Below, in pieces: positions 44,301 through 53,017 of a DNA stretch of 54,682 bases; position 1 is the first letter of the stretch, and every line of letters begins with the position of its first letter. Made by a program: the position numbers and the translations under genes. This DNA comes from Saprospiraceae bacterium. Its GTDB lineage: Bacteria > Bacteroidota > Bacteroidia > Chitinophagales > Saprospiraceae. The stretch covers positions 1-54,682 of the forward strand of contig JANWVR010000058.1 of NCBI GenBank assembly GCA_025056735.1. The letters are read 5' to 3'. The notes under the pieces were generated by a model that had not been told where the DNA came from, ran no database searches, and saw nothing but the letters and a program-made list of their open reading frames with translations.

Positions 44301-47300
44301 GCCAGCATAGGCGACCTGCTCGTTGAAGCCGTTAAGGCGTAACTCGTTGATCCACACTTCGGCGCAATGGGGCTGCAGTTTGGGATCCACGTTGCGCACG
44401 CCCACCATGACGCCTCGGACGTAGCCGAGGTTGGGGTTACCCACCACCTTCACGCGGGCGCGCGGTTCATCAGGGTCGGCGCCGACAAAGGGCGTGCCTA
44501 CATCCCAGTTCGGAGTGGCGTTGCGTTGTTTTTTGATTTCGGTGAGCAGGCGCAGCGGGATGTCAAAGTTGTTTTCCGGTCGCCAGACCTCTAATTTATA
44601 CTCGCGGCTTTCGGGATTGCCGTTCAGGCGCGTTTCGTCGGAAGGTGTTAGCGGGAGTTCGTATTCGTAGTAGTTGCTGACGAAGTCGGAGCCCAAGCGA
44701 ATGAAAATGCTCAGGTGGGTGCTGTCTATTTTATCGCCCCCGCGCCCTTCGGCGTGGGCGAACATCTTGATGCGGTCGAACTGCCGCAGGTCCATGTTGA
44801 GGATTTTGAACACAGCGCGCGCATCGCAGAAGCTCAGGTCGCACATGTTCATGGAGAGGGCCTGCTCGTTTTGCAAAATGTCTGGGAAGGCGCCGACGGA
44901 CTGCTGGCGCGAGATGCCGGGCGGGATAGTGTAGTTGAAAGGTGTTCGGGCGGCGTTTTGCTCGATGCTGACGGCGTTGACGTCGAAGTTGGTCGGTGGG
45001 CCTACGTCGCAGACGCCACCGGGTTGGTCAGGGTCTTTATTGGGCAACGGTAATGTATAGCGGCGCCACTGGTTGCGGCCCAGTTCGAGGGTAGCGAAGC
45101 GAAAGGTGGTACGCTCGGTAAAGCCCTTCCAGAACATGCGCACGAAGCGGATGGAGCGGAAGTCCTGGATGCCATTGATGGTCTGGCGGCGCGGGTGGTC
45201 GAGCGGCAGTTTGAAGCGGTACCACACAAAACGCGCGCCGTCGCGGTCGAAGACCACCGTGTCGGTAATCAGGTCGCGCAGTTCAGGGTGTTCGGTGTCT
45301 ATAACCTGCATTTGCACGCCATCGCTGAAAGTGATAGTGCGCTTCTTGAGCGGGATTTTGTAGCGGAAGTAGGCCTCGGTTTCGTTGAGCGAGTTGTCGC
45401 GGTTGAGGTCTTCAGCGTCAGGGAAATTGGTCGCCGAAGGATTAAGGTTAACCGTTTCATTGACGGGTGAGTTGCCCTGCTGGCTATTGAAGCTTTTGTA
45501 GCGTTCCAGCAGTCCGGGTTTAGTATCTTCGTAGAGGGGGTCTCGGAAGAATCGGAAGTCATCGTTGGCAGGGTCGGCCAGAATGGCTGCTTTGGCGTTG
45601 GGCGATAGGGCCGAATTCTGGATGATGTTGAGCCAGTCGGCAAAGAATTCTCGTTCGCCGTCGTTGTCTAAGCCGTCTAAGCCCAAGTCTTGCAGTGGGC
45701 GCTTGGCCGGATCGTTGTCAAAAGCATTTACCACAGGCGGCAGTACGGGTACGCGCCCCCAGGTGGAGTTGGCCGTGCTGCCGACACCCGGGCCAGTGGG
45801 TAACGCATTCTCAAAGAACTGACGGCCGTCGCGCATGATGTCTTCCGACACATTGCCAAGGTCAATATACATGTCGCCGTCCTTAGAGATGTTTGACCCA
45901 TCCCCCTTGTCCATGTAAGGATTGAGCATCCAGAATTCAATGAACTCGATATTGGCAGCTTCGAAGTCTACCGTAAACAAGCCGCGCATGAAGCCGGCCC
46001 AGCGGGTTTCGGGTTCGTCCAATTCGCCTCGGACGGTCAGGCCCTTCGAGATGCCCGGATATCCGTCGGGCAACTCGAAGTTGTAGGGACCTCGCTCGCG
46101 CGGGAAGATAGTAACGTCTAAAGGGCGCAGAGCCGAAACCTCCAATGGCGTCAGCTGGCGATTGGGGAATATGTCCTGGAATTGAATGATGCGCGTATAG
46201 GGGTTAGTACCGTCCACAGCATCGCGAGCGCTGGGGTCGGCGATGTACCACGACAGGCGGGCGCGGTTAGCGCCTAAGGCGAGGTTGTCAGTTAAGTCAG
46301 CTTCTGGGAAAAGTACTGGGTCACCCTGCGGCACTGAGGCAATGACCCAGCTGTTGGCTGGGTTGGCCAATGGGAGGTTGGCCGTACTGCCCTCAAAGTC
46401 GTCAATATAGACCACGCCGCCTCGGTCGTCGCCCACGTTAATGGCGCGGTTGTGGCCGGGCTGCAACAGGGCCACCTCAGCCTGCGCTGTGATAGTAGAG
46501 GGTGCCTTGGTGTCAATAAGGGGGATTTTGTCAATAAGCCGCGTTATCCAGGGCACTTCTTTAGAGACGTTGAAATCGAGCCCATACATGCGGTTATTGA
46601 TGGGATCATCGCCAAAGTTGACTTTTTGGATGAGCGGGCGCTCGAAGAGGTTCATATACGTGGCGCCGATGTTGATATCTTTACCAATCGTATAATCGAA
46701 CCGGGCGCCAAACATGGAGCGGTTCTGGAAGCTGAACAGCGCGTTGTCCTCAAAGCTGACATTGACGGGCTGGCCTGATTGTAGGATGGACTCGTTGAGG
46801 ATGCGAACCTTGCCGATATTGTAGTCCACCACATAGTCTTGCCCTTCTATGAGTTGCCGTCCGCCGGCGCTGACGCGCACCGAGCCGCGGGGCAGGTTGA
46901 AGGTGCCGAGCGAGATTTCGGAAGAGGTCGAGGATTTATACGAGCCGCGCAGGGTGAAGCGGTTCAATTGCTGGAACTCTCGTGCGCGGAAGAGGGTCGA
47001 GTCGTACAGTTGCGGATAGGCGTACTTTTTAATGACTTCTTCCGTCGCGCCAGCGGCCCGCAGTTTGCGGGCTAAATGTTCGCCGAAAGGTTCAAGTACT
47101 GGGAACATGATGCGCCCGTTGCGCAGGTTGATGGTCAGGCCGGGCACGAAGTCAAAGATGCCGTCGGGGCCAGGGTCGCCTTGCAGGTTGAGGCTGTCCA
47201 TTTTAAAAATTTGCAACAACGGCACGCCGGCCACGCCTGGCGGGATGTCGTCAGCATTCAGGAAGCGCCGCTGGCCCTTGCCCGGGTCTTCATAGAAAAT

Positions 47301-48989
47301 GTCAAAGCGGAACTCTTGCGGGTCCACATTGACGGCGCCCACAGAGTACACGTTTTTCATCATCAGGTCCCAGATGGGATAGCGCACGTTGGCCGTAGTG
47401 CTCTTGAGCATTTTGAGGAAGAGCACGTTCTGGCTAAAGGTATCGGTGTTGGGCACTTCGCTACTGAACTCGCCGATTTTGTAGGGCTGGCCGTTGTAGG
47501 TGTATTCTACCGCGATAGCGACTACTTGGTCGGGCTGCACGTTTGTGTTGATGCTCAGAAAGCCCAGTTGCTCGTTGTACGTGAATTCGTTGGGCGATAG
47601 CAGGCGTCCGCGCACTTTCTCAAAGTCGCGCACTTGTTGCAGACCCAGGTCGCTGCGCAGGCGGGCGACAATTTTTTCCGAGAATCGAACAGTAGAGTCT
47701 TGGGCCACCAAACGCAGGATTTCTGAATAAAGGCGGTTATTCTCGTTGGTAGGCAGCGGCTGGCCTTTAATATCGCGTGCAGGTGGGGCGGGCAGCGAAA
47801 AATCAGGGCGGTCGGGGGCTGAGCCGTCTAAGTAAGGACGCGGCTCGCCCAAATCCATGAGGGCGACAATGTCGCGCGTGTTATCGGGCACGCGCGTGAC
47901 GTTGGTTAGCCACACTTCCATTCGAGTGATATTGAACAGCGACTGCGGCACAGGCAGGCAAGAGAGCGTCGGCTCAAACTGGTCGCGATTCCACTGACTA
48001 ACTAAGAAGTGGCGGTTTTCGTCGTAATCGTCCACTGGCTTAACAAACTGCTGCACCTGCGATCCCCCTTGCAGGGTCAGGTTGTTCTGCCGCGAACGCT
48101 GCTGAGCGGCCAGCAGGGTTACGTTCAGGTGGCCAAACTTCAGGCCCGTCTTGAAGCCAAACAGGTTCTGCACGCCCTGAATCAGATTGGAGCGCAAAGG
48201 GAGGGAAACGTTGCCGGCCTCAATGTTCTGAATGATCTCGTCTTCCGAAAAGCCCTTGGGGTCGTAGTGGATTTTCATCTGGTTGTCGAAATCAAAGACC
48301 GCACGGTTATTAAAATTGAAATTTATCTTCAGTTTTTCACCCACTTGGCCTGCAGCACTCATGTTAATGTCCATGTCAAAATTGAAGTTGCCGATGCGCT
48401 GCTGGCGCAGGGTCAAGATGGGGTTCTGCACCTTCTGGTACTGGTATTCGAAGCGCAGGTTGATGTTGCCTTGGGGTTTGATATCTACGTTAGTGCCGCC
48501 GAAGAGGCGCTCCACTAAGCTGGTCTTGACATCAAATTTGGCTGCGGGGTCTTCGGTACTCGATTTTCGGCTGCCGGGGGTGCTGACGCCCAACATCCGG
48601 TTGAAGTGCTCCTCGCGTTGTTGCCGTTCGCGCCAGCGCAGGTACTCCTCAAACGTCATGTACGAAGGCGTACGGAAATATTCCTCGCCAATCTTTTCAA
48701 AAACAATGTAGCGGTCGGTAACAGGGTCGTATTCTACCTTCTTCTCGATTACTTTGGGGTCTTGCAGGTCAATGGGATTGCGTTTAGACGGGTTCATGAA
48801 ATTATCCTTACGGTCGCTCAGCGGGGGAAAGGTATCTGCTGAAGCCCATACTCGAAAGTCACCGAGATTTTGCAGCCAGGCGCCCGGTCGCGCCTGCCAG
48901 CCGGCGGGAGGCTCAGGGAGAGTGAATGCGTACAGAGACAGCAAAGAAACGCTTAAAACCGTCGCAAAGAGGAGGTTTCTTCTCGTCAT
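41358..48989 (-). CDS. sprA: T9SS translocon / gliding motility protein SprA
   Basis: This 2543-residue outer-membrane protein forms the large barrel of the T9SS translocon. Recognition rests on the SprA repeats and family blocks: NINLRFEYQYQKVQNPIL, GEKLKINFNFNNRAVFDF, NLIQGVQNLFGFKTGLKFGH, TLLAAQQRSRQNNLTLQGG and, near the end, VDYALNRRLTLRLFADYRRT. Residues 1-23 after the ATG at 48989 are an export signal (MTRRNLLFATVLSVSLLSLY); the extension to 49082 is not needed. Two low-complexity inserts stand out: a Pro/Gly/Met/Lys stretch near residues 1950-2060 and a Lys/Ala/Pro stretch near residues 2425-2460. It should export the T9SS cargo encoded at 6.2, 16.6 and 36 kb. The usual neighbour ruvA is absent. 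Confidence 0.96.
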   Translation of the reverse strand: MTRRNLLFATVLSVSLLSLYAFTLPEPPAGWQARPGAWLQNLGDFRVWASADTFPPLSDRKDNFMNPSKRNPIDLQDPKVIEKKVEYDPVTDRYIVFEKIGEEYFRTPSYMTFEEYLRWRERQQREEHFNRMLGVSTPGSRKSSTEDPAAKFDVKTSLVERLFGGTNVDIKPQGNINLRFEYQYQKVQNPILTLRQQRIGNFNFDMDINMSAAGQVGEKLKINFNFNNRAVFDFDNQMKIHYDPKGFSEDEIIQNIEAGNVSLPLRSNLIQGVQNLFGFKTGLKFGHLNVTLLAAQQRSRQNNLTLQGGSQVQQFVKPVDDYDENRHFLVSQWNRDQFEPTLSCLPVPQSLFNITRMEVWLTNVTRVPDNTRDIVALMDLGEPRPYLDGSAPDRPDFSLPAPPARDIKGQPLPTNENNRLYSEILRLVAQDSTVRFSEKIVARLRSDLGLQQVRDFEKVRGRLLSPNEFTYNEQLGFLSINTNVQPDQVVAIAVEYTYNGQPYKIGEFSSEVPNTDTFSQNVLFLKMLKSTTANVRYPIWDLMMKNVYSVGAVNVDPQEFRFDIFYEDPGKGQRRFLNADDIPPGVAGVPLLQIFKMDSLNLQGDPGPDGIFDFVPGLTINLRNGRIMFPVLEPFGEHLARKLRAAGATEEVIKKYAYPQLYDSTLFRAREFQQLNRFTLRGSYKSSTSSEISLGTFNLPRGSVRVSAGGRQLIEGQDYVVDYNIGKVRILNESILQSGQPVNVSFEDNALFSFQNRSMFGARFDYTIGKDINIGATYMNLFERPLIQKVNFGDDPINNRMYGLDFNVSKEVPWITRLIDKIPLIDTKAPSTITAQAEVALLQPGHNRAINVGDDRGGVVYIDDFEGSTANLPLANPANSWVIASVPQGDPVLFPEADLTDNLALGANRARLSWYIADPSARDAVDGTNPYTRIIQFQDIFPNRQLTPLEVSALRPLDVTIFPRERGPYNFELPDGYPGISKGLTVRGELDEPETRWAGFMRGLFTVDFEAANIEFIEFWMLNPYMDKGDGSNISKDGDMYIDLGNVSEDIMRDGRQFFENALPTGPGVGSTANSTWGRVPVLPPVVNAFDNDPAKRPLQDLGLDGLDNDGEREFFADWLNIIQNSALSPNAKAAILADPANDDFRFFRDPLYEDTKPGLLERYKSFNSQQGNSPVNETVNLNPSATNFPDAEDLNRDNSLNETEAYFRYKIPLKKRTITFSDGVQMQVIDTEHPELRDLITDTVVFDRDGARFVWYRFKLPLDHPRRQTINGIQDFRSIRFVRMFWKGFTERTTFRFATLELGRNQWRRYTLPLPNKDPDQPGGVCDVGPPTNFDVNAVSIEQNAARTPFNYTIPPGISRQQSVGAFPDILQNEQALSMNMCDLSFCDARAVFKILNMDLRQFDRIKMFAHAEGRGGDKIDSTHLSIFIRLGSDFVSNYYEYELPLTPSDETRLNGNPESREYKLEVWRPENNFDIPLRLLTEIKKQRNATPNWDVGTPFVGADPDEPRARVKVVGNPNLGYVRGVMVGVRNVDPKLQPHCAEVWINELRLNGFNEQVAYAGQARVDIKLADLGNISLSGRYTSIGWGSMEQKLVQRQREEVAQYDVSASIELGRFFPKNSGVRLPFYVQYSNITRTPEFDPYDLDIKLREKLREANPTDRDSIRRSAQEVTIIRGYNFTNVRKDRVGAPRKVRLPWNIENFSLTYAFNQERRRTPFIEFDEINRYKGALDWQYATGLKPIEPFKSLVKNDKFLRWLKEFNFNPLPNTYAINTTVERVRQVTAYRFAGEDPALNTFYNRRFTWDRTYDVGWEITRNLRFNFNAQMRSLIDEPQPFVNGELVTPEERRDSILKNLRNLGRPKNYTHNFGLNYTLPFKYLPLLDWITVRASYNGSYTWTAQSLKLQFMGDVPPAFANEVNLRSLGHVIQNQSVRQINGDLNFEGLYNKSKYLAKINSPKGRGPTGPTSPGGRGNPLQRSMPGDFDRPGMPGGFDLPGMPGGSMPGLDMPPGGRDRKKPSGPGGANPADPTAPGASDDKKGQKGKDAPKQKREKGQDRQPSTAERIALRPLMLVRKARFTYSENFGTVVPGFTPDAHLMGLSQGFNAPGWAFVAGVQPNTEWLFNAAANGWITQRPELNQQVTRNYSQNTDVAITIEPFRDFRIELTANRQFTLNNTELFKDQSFILHPDSTDYQSRAYRDFGSFTVSYFSLNTMFEKNINGLFARYESYRSIISDRLAQTAGNVEQHDKDGPAYRKGYGKIQQEVLIPSFIAAYTDQDPNTVQLDIFKTLPAPNWRLNYNGLHKVKPLDKVFASVQITHGYRNTLTVNSFNTDIFFDRNNPYQLDTIGFNYIARYEIPQVVINEQFSPLLGLDVRLKNDMTFKVDYKKSRMLAMSFIDYQLAETQSSGITVGFGYRMRNVNIAFLTGKKKPKSRAKKPAPGSAPAPAPAPSPFGGGQQANDMTFKFDLDIRDDVTLNHRLDQLDEAVPTRGARIVSINPSVDYALNRRLTLRLFADYRRTVPKTSQSFPITTFNTGVMVRFSLN

Positions 48990-49219
48990 TTTCAGAAAGC
49001 AGGTAGAATAGACTTTTAGTTGGCGGTCTTCTTGGCTTGTCGGAGCACAGGTAGCAACTGCCCATTGACGCCAGGTCAGCAAGGGCGGTTGCCTGTTGTC
49101 AGAGGTTTGCAGATCGGTGCACGAAGAGATGAATCCTGAGTTCGGTCAACAGAGCGCAGGAACTGGCCGTTTTAAAGAAATTTCTAACGCCTCTTTTTTC
49201 GCCTTTCGTTCCTTCCGTT

Positions 49220-49594
49220 TCAGTTCACCACTCCACTTATCCATAGGATTTCCGCGCGGCGCTGACGGTCGAAATAGACTTTGACTTTTTTGCGAAAGGC
49301 GCCACTGCGGTCGGCATGAAATTCAATGCGCACTTCACCGCGTTGGCCGGGTGCAATAGGTTCTTCGGGCCAGTCGGCTGCTGTGCAGCCGCATTCAGTA
49401 CGGACAGTTTCCAAGGCGATAGGCTCGCTGGCAATGTTTTCAAAAATAAAGCGATGTTCGACAGTGCGATCTAAGTGCACCTGACCAAAATCGTGCTCGG
49501 TACCGTTGGGCCAGCGCACAATCGCATGGTCAGCAGCGATGAGCAGCAGCAAGGGAAAAAAACCAGCCAAAGACTTTAGCAGAATGTGGTTCAT
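49220..49594 (-). CDS. DUF1573 exported protein
   Basis: This 124-residue protein has an N-terminal signal or anchor (LLKSLAGFFPLLLLIAADH) and one immunoglobulin-like DUF1573 domain. The family pattern is present: GTEHDFGQVHLDRTVEHRF, the Cys pair ECGCTAADWP, then PIAPGQRGEVRIEFHADRSG. Function is unknown. ATG 49594 was chosen because the hydrophobic segment begins just after it. A weak TACTTTG lies at 49629-49635. It lies upstream of sprA on the same strand, with 230 bases between. Confidence 0.87.
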   Translation of the reverse strand: MNHILLKSLAGFFPLLLLIAADHAIVRWPNGTEHDFGQVHLDRTVEHRFIFENIASEPIALETVRTECGCTAADWPEEPIAPGQRGEVRIEFHADRSGAFRKKVKVYFDRQRRAEILWISGVVN

Positions 49595-49763
49595 GGATGA
49601 AGAGAGAAGGCGTTGTTGAAATGGGCCGCAAAGTACGGGCATACACGCCAGTTTTGAGAGGCCACCCGGCTACACGCCTTGAATTGCCTCCTCTAAATAC
49701 TTACAATACGGCGATCCACTTCTCTTTTAAGGTCTGTACAGCAATTTTTTCTCGTTGGCCGCC

Positions 49764-49796
49764 TTTGTCTATCTAACGAATTCTCCTCTACCTTTG
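49764..49796 (+). promoter_or_regulatory. Distant promoter of the CBS-like gene
   Basis: TTTG (49764-49767) and TACCTTTG (49789-49796), spaced 21 bases, form a complete promoter. The start codon is about 190 bases further on. The only gene downstream on this strand is the CBS-like gene at 49994. Confidence 0.65.
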
Positions 49797-49993
49797 CCTT
49801 AAATCCTACCCGTCGGCGGCGCCGGCAAGCTTTCCCAGATAGATAAGGCCGATTTTAGGGTGGACGTCTGATTTTTTTCAGGACGTCGTAACATCCGCTG
49901 CTTAACCTGTACTATACTAAGTTTACTCTAGTAGCGAGGCCATTTTGGCAGCAGCGGCTTATTCATCCTTTTGCTCTAATTTGTCATCAAAAC
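49797..49993 (+). promoter_or_regulatory. Long leader of the CBS-like gene
   Basis: This untranslated leader of about 190 nt has a repeated GGACGTC (49862-49868 and 49882-49888) flanking a short CTGA-T7-CAG hairpin. It also has a TAATTTG near 49979 that could be a second, near-start -7 element. I do not recognise a known riboswitch fold in it. Confidence 0.35.
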
Positions 49994-51031
49994 ATGGTTT
50001 ACAGCAACATTTTAGAAACCATCGGCAAAACCCCATTAGTGCGTTTGCATAAGACGGTAACCGACATCCCCGCCCAGGTGTATGCTAAGTTGGAGTCGTT
50101 CAATCCGGGTTTGAGCGCCAAAGACCGCATCGCCTTGCACATCATCGAGCGCGCTGAACAGCTGGGCCGCCTGCAACCGGGCGGCACCGTGGTGGATGCT
50201 ACCAGCGGCAACACCGGTTTCAGCCTTGCTATGGTATGTGCGTGGAAAGGCTACCGTTGCGTGCTGACAGTAACCGATAAGATCTCAAAGGACAAGCTAA
50301 ACAACCTGCGAGCCATGGGCGCAGAAGTCATTTTGTGCCCCAAAGATGCGCGCCACGACGACCCTAATTCCTACGTGCGCCGCGCTGAGCAACTGGCGCG
50401 CGAGATTCCAGGCGCCTTCTATGCCAACCAGAATTTCAACCTGGATAATTCGGAGGCGCACTATTTGGGCACCGGGCCGGAAATCTGGGAGGAAACCAAC
50501 GGCAAAGTGACCTGGCTTATTGGCAGTACCAGCACGGGCGGCACTCTGTGCGGCACAGGGCGCTACCTGCGCGAGCAAAATCCTAATGTGCGCATTGTGG
50601 CCGTTGACGCCTATGGCTCAGTGCTGAAAAAGTATCACGAAACGGGCATTTTCGACGAGAGCGAAATCGGGCCTTACCACATTGAAGGTACGGGCAAGAA
50701 TTTTATCCCTGGCAATGTAGACTTTGAACTCATTGATCGCTTCATCAAGGTTACCGATAAAGACGGTGCCCTGCGCACGCGCGAATTAGCGCGCCGAGAA
50801 GGCATCCTGGCTGGCTATTCCAGCGGGGCCGTGTTGCAATGCCTTCACCAGATAAAAGGACAACTAACGCCTGATGATGTGGTGGTTTTGCTTTTTGCCG
50901 ATCACGGCAGCAAGTACGTCTCGAAGGTCTTCGATGACGACTGGATGCGTAGCCAGGGCTTCTTAGACGAAGCATCGGATGAAGAGACGCTCGTCTCGAT
51001 AAATATAGCGCCTCAGCGTATTAAAGCCTGA
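49994..51031 (+). CDS. Cystathionine-beta-synthase/cysteine-synthase-like enzyme
   Basis: This 345-residue PLP enzyme of fold type II joins sulfide or homocysteine to serine or O-acetylserine. PLP lysine is K43 in NPGLSAKDRIA, and substrate loop TSGNTGFS and phosphate-binding GSTSTGGTLCGTG are present. The middle (EIGPYHIEGTGKNFIPGNVD) is closer to cystathionine beta-synthase than to bacterial CysK. It lacks the regulatory CBS-pair at the C-terminus. Both activities remain possible. With the Cys/Met family enzyme at 27 kb it could run trans-sulfuration. ATG 49994 is the only good start. Confidence 0.9.
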   Translation: MVYSNILETIGKTPLVRLHKTVTDIPAQVYAKLESFNPGLSAKDRIALHIIERAEQLGRLQPGGTVVDATSGNTGFSLAMVCAWKGYRCVLTVTDKISKDKLNNLRAMGAEVILCPKDARHDDPNSYVRRAEQLAREIPGAFYANQNFNLDNSEAHYLGTGPEIWEETNGKVTWLIGSTSTGGTLCGTGRYLREQNPNVRIVAVDAYGSVLKKYHETGIFDESEIGPYHIEGTGKNFIPGNVDFELIDRFIKVTDKDGALRTRELARREGILAGYSSGAVLQCLHQIKGQLTPDDVVVLLFADHGSKYVSKVFDDDWMRSQGFLDEASDEETLVSINIAPQRIKA

Positions 51032-51049
51032 CGCAATCAGCGTCCGTCT

Positions 51050-51057
51050 TACCTTTG
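51050..51057 (+). promoter_or_regulatory. -7 element of the alpha-oxoamine synthase
   Basis: TACCTTTG lies 19 bases after the previous stop and 20 bases before ATG 51077. Confidence 0.65.
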
Positions 51058-51076
51058 CGCATTGTTTTTACACGTT

Positions 51077-52318
51077 ATGGACTTATTTGCACGCATTTTA
51101 CAACAAGCCGGACCCTTGGGCAAGTATGCCGACATGGCCGAGGGCTACTACATGTTCCCACAACTGGAGGGAGAATTGGGCAACCGAATGTACTTCCGAG
51201 GCAAGGAGGTCATTTGCTGGAGCATCAACAATTATCTGGGCTTAGCCAACCACCCCGAGGTGCGGCAGGCCGACGCCGAAAGCGCCGCCCGCTGGGGATT
51301 AGCCTACCCTATGGGCGCCCGCATGATGAGCGGCGAGACGAAGCGTCACCAGGAATTGGAAACAGCGCTGGCCCATTTTGTAGGCAAGGAAGCGGGCTAC
51401 TTGCTCAACTATGGTTATCAGGGCATCCTGTCGGTCATTGATGCGCTGCTGTCGCGCCGCGACGTGGTGGTCTATGACTCCGAAAGCCACGCCTGCATCG
51501 TGGACGCCGTGCGCATGCATCTGGGCAAGCGCTTTGCTTTCGCCCACAACGACATCGCCAGTCTGCATAAAAACTTGGAGCGCGCCCAAAAAATCACCCA
51601 GGAGACTGGCGGCGGCATCTTAGTCATCACCGAAGGCGTCTTCGGCATGCGTGGCGACCAAGGCAAACTGCGTGAAATCGTCGCCCTCAAAGAGCAGTAC
51701 GATTTCCGCTTGCTTATTGATGACGCCCACGGATTCGGCATGCTGGGCAAAACGGGCGCCGGCACTGCAGAAGAACAAGGCGTTACCGACGAGGTAGACC
51801 TCTACTTCAGCACCTTTGCCAAGAGCATGGCCCTCATCGGCGCCTTTGTGGCCGGGCCGAAGGACATCATCCGATACCTGCGCTATAACATGCGTTCGCA
51901 GATCTTTGCCAAGTCACTGCCCATGCCTATCGTCGAAGGCGCGTTGAAACGCTTCGAACTGCTCAAAACGCGCCCGGAGCTGCGCGAACGCCTGTGGAAA
52001 AACGTACACGCCCTGCAAAACGGTCTGCGCGAACGCGGCTTCGACCTGGGAGACACGAATACTTGTGTAACACCCGTGTACATGTATGGCGCCATCGAAG
52101 AAACCACCGCATTGGTGCGCGACATGCGCGAAAACTATGGCATCTTCTGCTCCGTGGTGATCTATCCGGTCGTGCCCAAGGATATGGTCATCTTGCGCCT
52201 GATACCCACCGCCGTGCACACCGACGAGGATATCCGCCTGACGCTGGAAGCGTTCTCCGCTGTGCGAGATAAGTTAGTATCTGGCGCCTATCGAAACTTA
52301 GTACAACTACCGGCATAA
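51077..52318 (+). CDS. Alpha-oxoamine synthase (SPT/KBL/BioF family)
   Basis: This 413-residue PLP enzyme condenses an amino acid with an acyl thioester and loses CO2. PLP lysine is in YFSTFAKSMALIGAFVAG, the ring His in DSESHACIVDAVRM and DDAHGFGMLG. Serine palmitoyltransferase, 2-amino-3-ketobutyrate CoA ligase and 8-amino-7-oxononanoate synthase share all of these. The Bacteroidota setting and overall length make the sphingolipid enzyme attractive, but the family cannot be fixed by eye. ATG 51077 is 20 bases after the -7 element. A separate promoter splits it from the CBS-like gene. Confidence 0.85.
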   Translation: MDLFARILQQAGPLGKYADMAEGYYMFPQLEGELGNRMYFRGKEVICWSINNYLGLANHPEVRQADAESAARWGLAYPMGARMMSGETKRHQELETALAHFVGKEAGYLLNYGYQGILSVIDALLSRRDVVVYDSESHACIVDAVRMHLGKRFAFAHNDIASLHKNLERAQKITQETGGGILVITEGVFGMRGDQGKLREIVALKEQYDFRLLIDDAHGFGMLGKTGAGTAEEQGVTDEVDLYFSTFAKSMALIGAFVAGPKDIIRYLRYNMRSQIFAKSLPMPIVEGALKRFELLKTRPELRERLWKNVHALQNGLRERGFDLGDTNTCVTPVYMYGAIEETTALVRDMRENYGIFCSVVIYPVVPKDMVILRLIPTAVHTDEDIRLTLEAFSAVRDKLVSGAYRNLVQLPA

Positions 52319-52366
52319 TTCCCTCGAAGGGCGGCTTCCTTACATAGAGCACGGCCTTTCTTTGCT

Positions 52367-53017
52367 ATGGCCGACGTTTACCGCACGCTGGCTGAACCGG
52401 GCACGAGCGAATACAAAGATCGGGGCAGCAAGTTCTTAGCCTATGCCTTTCCCGTTGAAACAGAAGAGGCGGCGCTGGCGCACGTAGCGATGCTTCGCAA
52501 GGAGCACCCTAAGGCAAACCACCATTGTTTTGCCTGGCGTCTGGGGGTAGAGGGCCAGCGTTTTCGCGCCAACGACGACGGCGAACCCTCAGGTACTGCC
52601 GGGCGGCCCATCTTAGGGCAGATTGACGCGGCTGGGCTGACCAACGTCGTGGTCGTCGTTGTACGCTATTTCGGCGGCACACTCTTAGGAACTTCAGGGC
52701 TCCTGCAGGCCTACCGCGAGAGCGCAGCAGAGGCTCTGCGCAACGCACCCACAGTAGAACGCACGGTTTTTGCCGAGGTACGCGCCGAGATAGCCTACGC
52801 CCTGCTGCCCGAATGGACGAGCGCCTGCAAGCGTACAGGTATTGAAATCCTTCACGAAAATTATAGCGAAGCTGCGGCTGCTTTCACACTGGGCATCCCG
52901 CGCAGCCAAGTGGAGCAGACTTTGCAGCAATTGAAAGCGTACCTGTGGAAAACTACCTCGGACGAAGCGCGCACGCTTCCATGGCCAGACGGCATCGTAT
53001 TAGAAAGGCAGGTATAA
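52367..53017 (+). CDS. YigZ/IMPACT family protein
   Basis: This 216-residue protein of UPF0029/IMPACT resembles the yeast translation regulator Yih1 and E. coli YigZ. Its N-terminal domain carries KDRGSKFLAYAFPV, HHCFAWRLG, NDDGEPSGTAGRPIL and VVRYFGGTLLGTSGLLQAYR. The C-terminal EF-G-like domain is weaker. The function in bacteria is not clear. The TAA at the end overlaps the stop of the acyl-CoA dehydrogenase gene on the opposite strand by 18 bases. Confidence 0.92.
   Translation: MADVYRTLAEPGTSEYKDRGSKFLAYAFPVETEEAALAHVAMLRKEHPKANHHCFAWRLGVEGQRFRANDDGEPSGTAGRPILGQIDAAGLTNVVVVVVRYFGGTLLGTSGLLQAYRESAAEALRNAPTVERTVFAEVRAEIAYALLPEWTSACKRTGIEILHENYSEAAAAFTLGIPRSQVEQTLQQLKAYLWKTTSDEARTLPWPDGIVLERQV

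Noticed and set aside
49797-49993. SAM riboswitch before the CBS-like gene
   Set aside because: I could not fit the conserved core of a SAM class by eye; only short repeats are present.
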